A stretch of DNA of 64,000 nucleotides from Chryseobacterium luquanense. Lineage in GTDB: Bacteria > Bacteroidota > Bacteroidia > Flavobacteriales > Weeksellaceae. Below the pieces are notes generated by a model. The model did no database searches. It was given only the letters and a program-made list of their open reading frames with translations, and was not told where the DNA came from. A program made the position numbers and the translations under genes. The stretch lies in NCBI RefSeq assembly GCF_026460945.1, contig NZ_JAOVZV010000017.1:52984-116983 (forward strand), read 5' to 3'. Shown piece by piece: positions 59,004-64,000 of the stretch (position 1 is its first letter; every line of letters starts with the position of its first letter).

Positions 59004-59723
59004 ATGAAAACAGATATACTTGCTTTTGGAGCTCATCCTGATGATGTGGAACTGGGATGTGGTGGAACAATAGCAAAATTAATTTCAGAAGGAAAAACCT
59101 GCGTTATTGTTGATTTAACGAAAGGCGAGTTAGGAACTCGGGGAACTGACCTTACAAGAAAAGAAGAAGCAGCTGAGTCGGCAAAAATATTAGGAGTTGC
59201 TGCAAGAGAAAATTTGGGGTTGAAAGATGGTTTTTTGGTCAATTCTGAAGAATATCAAATGGAGATTGTAAAAATGATCCGCAAATACCGTCCGGAAATC
59301 GTCTTAGCTAATGCAATTGATGATAGACATCCAGATCATGCAAAAGCTGCGAAATTAGTGTCGGATGCGTGCTTTTTATCTGGTTTAAGAAAAATTGAAA
59401 CAACACTTGACGGGGAAGTTCAAGAAGTTTGGAGACCAAAACAAATTTTCCATTATATTCAATGGAAAAATGTTGAGCCGGAATTTGTAATTGATATTTC
59501 AGAACATCTAGAGAAAAAATTGGAAGCTTGTATGGCATTTAAAACTCAGTTTTACGATCCAAAATCAACAGAACCAGAAACTCCAATTACATCAAAAGAC
59601 TTTTATGAAAGCTTGACGTACCGTGCTCAAGATCTTGGAAGATTATCTGGGGTTACCTATGCAGAAGGGTTTACCACAGAAAAGTTGCTTGCTTTGAAAA
59701 ATTTTGACGGAATTATTTTGTAA
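59004..59723 (+). CDS. bshB1: Bacillithiol biosynthesis deacetylase BshB1
   Basis: The 239-residue zinc enzyme of the PIG-L family removes the acetyl group from GlcNAc-malate, the second step of bacillithiol synthesis. The metal and catalytic motif is AHPDD at 10-14, followed by GELGTRG at about 41-47, and HPDH at 109-112 supplies the other metal ligand. The FDIRSLxGxxxGVxYAE-type end is here AQDLGRLSGVTYAEGF, which marks the BshB1 group. bshA and bshC are not in the window. It is a single gene between its promoter and tRNA-His. Confidence 0.94.
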   Translation: MKTDILAFGAHPDDVELGCGGTIAKLISEGKTCVIVDLTKGELGTRGTDLTRKEEAAESAKILGVAARENLGLKDGFLVNSEEYQMEIVKMIRKYRPEIVLANAIDDRHPDHAKAAKLVSDACFLSGLRKIETTLDGEVQEVWRPKQIFHYIQWKNVEPEFVIDISEHLEKKLEACMAFKTQFYDPKSTEPETPITSKDFYESLTYRAQDLGRLSGVTYAEGFTTEKLLALKNFDGIIL

Positions 59724-59746
59724 TTAAAAATTCTTTCTTATATTTG
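59717..59746 (+). promoter_or_regulatory. tRNA-His promoter (TTTG - 18 - TATATTTG)
   Basis: TTTG at 59717-59720 and TATATTTG at 59739-59746 are 18 bases apart, 13 bases ahead of the tRNA. The -33 box overlaps the end of bshB1, whose stop codon is at 59721-59723. Confidence 0.8.
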
Positions 59747-59759
59747 CACCACCAAAAAC

Positions 59760-59834
59760 GGTGATTGTAGCTCAGTTGGTTAGAGCGCCGGATTGTGGTT
59801 CCGGAGGTCGGGGGTTCGAGACCCCTCATTCACC
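59760..59834 (+). tRNA. tRNA-His (GTG anticodon)
   Basis: The cloverleaf reads directly: acceptor arm GTGATTG with CATTCAC (one T-T mismatch), D arm GCTC...GAGC, anticodon arm CCGGA-TTGTGGT-TCCGG with anticodon GTG at 59795-59797, and T arm GGGGG-TTCGAGA-CCCCT. The extra 5' G at 59760 pairs with C73 at 59834, the identity mark of histidine tRNA. CCA is not encoded. It has its own promoter and a terminator at 59843-59875, so it stands alone. Confidence 0.95.
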
Positions 59835-59842
59835 CACATTTG

Positions 59843-59875
59843 AACACATTTTCTTCATTGAAAATGTGTTTTTTT
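59843..59875 (+). terminator. Rho-independent terminator of tRNA-His
   Basis: The stem AACACATTTTC / GAAAATGTGTT (59843-59853, 59860-59870) has a six-base loop and is followed by five T. Confidence 0.9.
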
Positions 59876-59929
59876 ATGCAATAATATTGATGAAAATTAT
59901 TGAGATTTATTTAAATTCAGACATAAAAA

Positions 59930-59953
59930 AAGCATCCTTTTCTCAAGATGCTT
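59930..59953 (-). terminator. Rho-independent terminator of the PUR-family gene
   Basis: The stem AAGCATC / GATGCTT with a ten-base loop is followed by seven T on the minus strand, 23 bases past the stop at 59976. Confidence 0.82.
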
Positions 59954-59975
59954 GTGTTTTTAGAAATTCTTTTAG

Positions 59976-60311
59976 CTAAACTTCGTCGTCAGAATCAATG
60001 GTGTAAGTTCTGCTTTTAAAGTCTTTATCATGCTTTTCTGAAATAACATCCTCACCCTTTTCATTAATGATGAAATCTGTGGACTCATTAAACATCTCCT
60101 GAAAACTTTTAAAATCTTCTTTGTAAAGATAAATTTTATGCTTCTCGAATGTCGCTTCTCCATTCTCTCCGAAATTCTTTTTGCTTTCGGTAATCGTAAG
60201 ATAATAATCTCCTGCTTTCGTCTCGCGCACATCAAAGAAATAAGTTCTTCTCCCCGCTTTTAACACCTTAGTGAAAATTTCATTTTCATGGCGTTCCTTG
60301 TATTCACTCAT
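59976..60311 (-). CDS. PUR-family (DUF3276) nucleic-acid-binding protein
   Basis: The 111-residue protein matches the DUF3276/PUR domain found across Bacteroidota: EIFTKVLKAGRRTYFFDVRETKAGDYYLTITE at 11-42, then KHKIYLYKEDFKSFQEMFNE. The PUR fold is a beta-rich single-stranded DNA/RNA-binding module. The tail is acidic (TYTIDSDDEV). Its cellular role in bacteria is not established. It is a single-gene unit with a terminator convergent to tRNA-His. Confidence 0.92.
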   Translation of the reverse strand: MSEYKERHENEIFTKVLKAGRRTYFFDVRETKAGDYYLTITESKKNFGENGEATFEKHKIYLYKEDFKSFQEMFNESTDFIINEKGEDVISEKHDKDFKSRTYTIDSDDEV

Positions 60312-60410
60312 TATTAGATATTTTTTAATCTTGTTAAGAACAAATATAAAATATTTCTTTTAATCACAAAGTTTTTTTTATGATTTATTTAACAATTCAA
60401 AATGTTTTGG

Positions 60411-62072
60411 CTAACCAGTTGCAGAATTGGTAATTTCGCTAAGATTAAGGATTTTATCGGCTCTTTGAGCGCTAGACTCTCTGTGCGTGATAATTATAGA
60501 TGTTGCATTATCTATTTTTGTGTCAATATTTTCAAGGATATTTTGTTCGGTTTCTGTATCTAAAGCGGAAAGTGAATCGTCAAAAATAATGATGTTTGGG
60601 TTCTTAATTAGGGCTCTAGCAATACAAATTCTTTGTTTCTGACCTCCCGAAAGCATTACTCCACGTTCACCGACAAGCGTTTTGTACTGATCTTTAAACT
60701 CAATAATGTTTTTGTGAACATCTGCAATTTTAGAATATTCAACAACTTTTTCGTGAGTAGGATTGTCAATAGAGAAACCAATATTATGCTCGATAGTATC
60801 TGAAAAAAGATAACTTTCCTGAGGAATATATCCGATGAAATTTCTATAATTTTCTAAGTTATGTTCCTTTAAATTTTTACCGTCAATTAAAATTTCGCCT
60901 TCAGTAGGATCAATCAATCTGCATAGAAGTAAAGCAATAGTAGATTTTCCGCTTCCGGTTTTTCCCATAATGGCTAAAGATTTTCCGGCTTCTATTTTAA
61001 AACTTAAATTATCTAAAGCTTTAATTCCTGTATTTGGATAAATGTAAGAAACATTTCTGAACTCAATATCTCCTTTAATAGGATAGTTTTCAAAGTTTTT
61101 ATTATAAATCTCTGATTGTTTTTCCATAAACTCATTAATTCTCTGCATTGAAGCTTCCGCTCTTTGGTTAATTGAAGTTACCCAACCCACCATTGAAAAC
61201 GGCCAAATCAAAATGTTGATATACATGAAGAAATCAGCAATTTTACCTACCGTCAATTCTCCTGCAATGTATTTTTGGCCACCAATTAAAATGACGGCAA
61301 CATTCAATAAACCGATTACGAATAAAATAATCGTAAAGAAATAGGCTTCAGTTTTTGCTAAATCTAAAGCTTTATCCTGATAATCACTAACCTTGATTCC
61401 GTAATTTTTTTGAATGTATTTTTCTTTTGCAAAATATTTTACCACTCGGATTCCAGAAAAACTGTCCTGTACAAAAGTGGAAATCGCAGACTGACTTTTC
61501 TGCATCACTTTTGATTTTTTATTTATAATTGAACTTACTTTAAATATAATAAAAGATAGAATAGGAAGAGGTAGCAACGTCCAAACTGTCATAGATACGT
61601 CAGTTTTTAGCATATATACACTCGTAATCAACAATAGGACCACCAAATTGACAACATACATTACTCCCGGTCCCAAATACATTCTTACCGCAACAATATC
61701 TTCGCTTAATCGGTTCATTAAATCTCCGATGGTCGTTTGTTTATAATCAGTTAAGGATAATTCCTGATAATGTCTGTAAATTTTATTTTTCAGTTCGTAT
61801 TCAATTCTTCTTGAAGCAACAATAATGGTCTGTCGCATCATAAAAGTGAAAAATCCTGTAAGAAGTGAACAGCCGACAATAATGGCAACGTAGATCAAAA
61901 CCTGCTTATTGAAGCCAAGATTTCCATGTTTTGTCAATTCATCAACAGATTTTCCGACAAACTGTACTTTATATATATTGAAAAAATTACTGGCGATGAT
62001 GAATAGTAACCCCCAAAACAATAATATTTTGTGCTTCCAAAAGTAAGGGTTCAGAGTTTTCAGTGCTTTCAT
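60411..62072 (-). CDS. ABC half-exporter (permease fused to ATPase)
   Basis: The 553-residue protein has six transmembrane segments in the first 310 residues (for example ILLFWGLLFIIASNFFNIY) and an ATPase domain with Walker A GKTGSGKST at 370-378, signature LSGGQKQRICIARAL near 475, and Walker B IIIFDDSLSALD near 495. The catalytic base after Walker B is Asp499, not the usual Glu, as in the degenerate half of heterodimeric exporters. The C-terminus stops soon after the switch His (ITHRESSAQRADKILNL) and lacks the normal GxIxExGxHxxL end. MsbA-like lipid or drug export is possible; no partner gene is adjacent. Confidence 0.92.
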   Translation of the reverse strand: MKALKTLNPYFWKHKILLFWGLLFIIASNFFNIYKVQFVGKSVDELTKHGNLGFNKQVLIYVAIIVGCSLLTGFFTFMMRQTIIVASRRIEYELKNKIYRHYQELSLTDYKQTTIGDLMNRLSEDIVAVRMYLGPGVMYVVNLVVLLLITSVYMLKTDVSMTVWTLLPLPILSFIIFKVSSIINKKSKVMQKSQSAISTFVQDSFSGIRVVKYFAKEKYIQKNYGIKVSDYQDKALDLAKTEAYFFTIILFVIGLLNVAVILIGGQKYIAGELTVGKIADFFMYINILIWPFSMVGWVTSINQRAEASMQRINEFMEKQSEIYNKNFENYPIKGDIEFRNVSYIYPNTGIKALDNLSFKIEAGKSLAIMGKTGSGKSTIALLLCRLIDPTEGEILIDGKNLKEHNLENYRNFIGYIPQESYLFSDTIEHNIGFSIDNPTHEKVVEYSKIADVHKNIIEFKDQYKTLVGERGVMLSGGQKQRICIARALIKNPNIIIFDDSLSALDTETEQNILENIDTKIDNATSIIITHRESSAQRADKILNLSEITNSATG

Positions 62073-62133
62073 AAACTTTCACAAAATTACAAAAATTGAA
62101 GCAGACTGAGAATTTCATGAATTTTAAATTTCA

Positions 62134-62141
62134 TATCTTTG
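62134..62141 (+). promoter_or_regulatory. Candidate -7 element (TATCTTTG) of nusB
   Basis: The octamer is a perfect -7 box, 21 bases ahead of the nusB ATG. No TTG at 17-21 bases upstream, so the -33 box is weak. Confidence 0.5.
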
Positions 62142-62162
62142 CACCCATAAAAAGCTCTTTGA

Positions 62163-63068
62163 ATGTTAGGAAGAAGACAAATCCGTGAAAAAGTAGTAGA
62201 AAGTGTGTATTCGTACTACCAAAATCCGATAAAATTTGATGTTTTAGAAAAGAACATGTTTTCGGGAATAGAGAAAATCTATAATCTCTATATTTTTCAG
62301 TTGAATTTTTTGGTAGGTCTGAAAGATCTTGCAGAAAATCAAATGGAAATTGGTAAGAACAAATACCTTAAAACTGATTCAGAGGTCAACCCCAACCAAA
62401 AATTTATCAATAATCAGGTTTTAAAAAAGCTTGAGGAAAACCCTGAAAGACTGTTCTTTTCTGGTCAGCATAAAGATTTGAAATGGGATTTGCATGATGA
62501 TATGTTGGTGAAAACTTTCCAACGAATGACTGCCGGAAAGCGTTATCAGGATTTTATGAAAGAAGAAGGTTATTCTTTCGAGGAAGATCAAAAATTTATT
62601 GGTAAATTGTTTTTAAGATATATTGCTGAAAATGATGATTTTCATGATTATATAAGTGATAGAGAGCTTACGTGGTCAGATGATATTCATATTGCTAATT
62701 CAATGGTTCAGAAGACAATCGGTTTCTTGAAAGAAGATGAAGAAAGCAGAACTTTAATTAAAATGATTAAAGATGAAGAAGACAAAACTTTCGCAAGTAA
62801 ATTGCTGAGACATACTTTAAATAATTGGGAAGGAAATGAGAAAAAACTTTCTGAGCGTTTAGAAAACTGGGATTTGGAAAGAGTAGGATTGATGGATAAA
62901 GTGATTTTAACGACTGCCATTTCTGAGCTTGATAATTTTCCTTTTACACCTTCAAGAGTTATTATTAACGAATATATCGAGATTGCAAAAGTATTTGCTA
63001 CTGACAGATCAAATATATTCATCAACGGAATCTTAGATAAATATTGTAAAGATTTAAATAGAATATAA
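62163..63068 (+). CDS. nusB: Transcription antitermination factor NusB (long form)
   Basis: The 301-residue protein carries the NusB fold in its C-terminal half, with VGLMDKVILTTAISELDNF, TPSRVIINEYIEIAKVFATDRSNIFINGILDKY. E. coli NusB is about 139 residues; the long N-terminal extension (about 160 residues, helical, starting MLGRRQIREKVVESVYSYYQ) is usual for Bacteroidota and begins with a NusB-like first helix. NusB with NusE supports rRNA antitermination. It is followed by a DUF1573 lipoprotein (12 bases) and yajC. Confidence 0.93.
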   Translation: MLGRRQIREKVVESVYSYYQNPIKFDVLEKNMFSGIEKIYNLYIFQLNFLVGLKDLAENQMEIGKNKYLKTDSEVNPNQKFINNQVLKKLEENPERLFFSGQHKDLKWDLHDDMLVKTFQRMTAGKRYQDFMKEEGYSFEEDQKFIGKLFLRYIAENDDFHDYISDRELTWSDDIHIANSMVQKTIGFLKEDEESRTLIKMIKDEEDKTFASKLLRHTLNNWEGNEKKLSERLENWDLERVGLMDKVILTTAISELDNFPFTPSRVIINEYIEIAKVFATDRSNIFINGILDKYCKDLNRI

Positions 63069-63080
63069 ATATAATTTAAT

Positions 63081-63599
63081 ATGAAAAAGACGTTATCAAT
63101 TATCGCTTTGTCTATTATTGGCTTCGGATTAGTTTCTTGTAAAAAAGAAGAAAACAAAACAGCAGAAAATTCTGCAGTTGCTGGTGTAGATTCTACAAAT
63201 GCTCCTTCAACTGATTCTACAGTTGCACCTGTAACTCCTGCTGCAGTGGGTGGTGAAGTTGCGGCTCCTGTAAAATCTAATCAGCCTACAACTACAATTG
63301 CATTATCTGAAAGCAATTTCGATTTTGGAAATATCAAAAAAGGATCTAAAGTAAACCACGTTTACGAAGTGACCAATACAGGTACAAACCCATTAATTAT
63401 TTCTGAAGTAAAACCTGGATGTGGATGTACAGCTCCTGAATTTACAAAAGAACCAATTATGCCGGGAAAAAAAGGAAAAATTACTTTGAGCTTTGATTCT
63501 GCAAACTTTGACGGTGCTGTAAATAAATATGCAGACGTTTTTGCTAACGTAGAAAATGCTCCTGTAAAATTGACATTTAATGCTAATGTTCAACCATAA
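63081..63599 (+). CDS. DUF1573 lipoprotein
   Basis: The 172-residue protein has a lipobox (LVSC), so Cys20 should be lipidated. A Thr/Ala/Pro-rich linker of about 60 residues (APSTDSTVAPVTPAA) is followed by a full DUF1573 domain: FDFGNIKKGSKVNHVYEVTN, PLIISEVKPGCGCTAPEF with the paired cysteines, ITLSFDSANFDGAVNKYADVF and VKLTFNANV. It has the same domain type as the divergent copy at 33315. The nusB-DUF1573-yajC order is common in Bacteroidota. Function unknown. Confidence 0.92.
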   Translation: MKKTLSIIALSIIGFGLVSCKKEENKTAENSAVAGVDSTNAPSTDSTVAPVTPAAVGGEVAAPVKSNQPTTTIALSESNFDFGNIKKGSKVNHVYEVTNTGTNPLIISEVKPGCGCTAPEFTKEPIMPGKKGKITLSFDSANFDGAVNKYADVFANVENAPVKLTFNANVQP

Positions 63600-63609
63600 T
63601 TAAATATTT

Positions 63610-63960
63610 ATGTTGACATTATTTTTACAAGCTGCACCTCAAGGAAACTCTACCACCATGTTGATGATGATGGGAGTAATGGTTGTCGGGTTTTATTTCC
63701 TGATGATCAGACCACAGATGAAAAAACAGAAGCAGGAGAAAAAATTTCAGGAAGAACTGAAAGTGGGAAGCAGAGTAGTACTTACTTCTGGTCTTCACGG
63801 AAGAATTGCTCAGATTCAGGAGGATGGAATTGTTATTGAAACACTTTCCGGAAAATTGAAATTTGAGAAAGCAGCTATATCAAGAGAATTTACAGCGACC
63901 AGATTTGGTGACAAAGCTACAGCTGACAAAAAAGAAGTTACAGAAACTGAAAAGAAATAA
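63610..63960 (+). CDS. yajC: Preprotein translocase subunit YajC
   Basis: The 116-residue protein has one transmembrane segment (MLMMMGVMVVGFYFLMIRPQMKKQKQ, about 19-44), the YajC signature FYFLMIRPQ, then SRVVLTSGLHGRIAQIQEDGIVIETLSGKLKFEKAAISRE. It associates with SecDF in the Sec translocase. A lysine-rich tail ends the chain. It lies 10 bases after the DUF1573 gene. Length is typical. Confidence 0.95.
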   Translation: MLTLFLQAAPQGNSTTMLMMMGVMVVGFYFLMIRPQMKKQKQEKKFQEELKVGSRVVLTSGLHGRIAQIQEDGIVIETLSGKLKFEKAAISREFTATRFGDKATADKKEVTETEKK

Positions 63961-63991
63961 TTTTTAGTTTTTAATAATATTGTGTTTCGGC

Positions 63992-64000
63992 GGGGGGGGG
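63992..64000. other. Run of nine G at the window end
   Basis: The last nine bases are all G, preceded by CGGC, in an otherwise AT-rich context. The run is not part of any gene I can read. It looks like a sequencing or assembly-edge artefact, although a real G tract cannot be excluded. Confidence 0.6.

Noticed and set aside
59761..59979. 72-codon frame starting inside tRNA-His
   Set aside because: It begins in the tRNA and runs through the terminator; the cloverleaf and promoter explain the region.

Overview
The window is AT-rich DNA from a Bacteroidota genome, most likely a flavobacterium of the Chryseobacterium type. The support is: three large secreted proteins, two of which show the type IX secretion (T9SS) type B C-terminal signature; bshB1 for bacillithiol; a PUR-family DUF3276 protein; an ExbB-ExbD-ExbD-TonB cluster; and repeated TTTG / TAnnTTTG promoter elements instead of the sigma70 consensus. 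The left edge cuts a gene. The right edge ends in nine consecutive G, which looks like a contig end or artefact.

Layout. 1-8641: three tandem minus-strand paralogues of a giant secreted adhesin-like protein. 8841-13080: tsf, a secreted hypothetical, accA and gltX. 13201-22994: a glycan region with a sugar-isomerase-like cupin, a methyltransferase, eight glycosyltransferases and a polysaccharide deacetylase, arranged in short runs on alternating strands. 23113-32905: rocD, a secreted hypothetical, the accB-accC / rpmF / DUF177 / pdxA block, ribE, an NtrY-like kinase, trmN6 and ftsE. 33061-34925: rpmH, then a three-gene locus of unknown function (a DUF1573-like protein, a carboxypeptidase-regulatory-domain protein and a small four-cysteine secreted protein). 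35393-42818: nrnA, a patatin, a hydrolase, a lipoprotein, an orphan ExbD, dsbD and tilS. 42905-49792: an OmpA lipoprotein, an unannotated 50-codon gene, an O-methyltransferase, an NlpC/P60 protein, two small membrane proteins, waaA, a hypothetical, a glycosyltransferase and a lipocalin-like lipoprotein. 49975-58874: leuS, then the TonB energy-transduction cluster with a PstS-like lipoprotein and a TPR protein. 59004-63960: bshB1, tRNA-His, a PUR protein, an ABC half-exporter, then nusB, a DUF1573 lipoprotein and yajC.

How the genes fit together. Most of the window is housekeeping: fatty-acid initiation (accA, accB, accC), translation (tsf, gltX, leuS, rpmF, rpmH, tilS, tRNA-His), cofactors (pdxA, ribE, bshB1) and envelope work (waaA, OmpA, NlpC, DsbD, TonB system). 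The accessory material is the adhesin array, the glycan region and the small-protein loci. Many units have readable promoters and hairpin terminators.

The most interesting loci are: (i) a complete small transcription unit at 43761-44040 with promoter, AGGAGG ribosome site, 50-codon basic ORF and terminator; (ii) the small secreted protein / DUF1573-like locus at 33315-34925; (iii) the adhesin triplication with internal tandem domains; (iv) a dispersed heptamer repeat family before accC and before leuS; (v) an inverted repeat that embraces the exbB promoter. I see no CRISPR array, insertion sequence, phage or known defence system.
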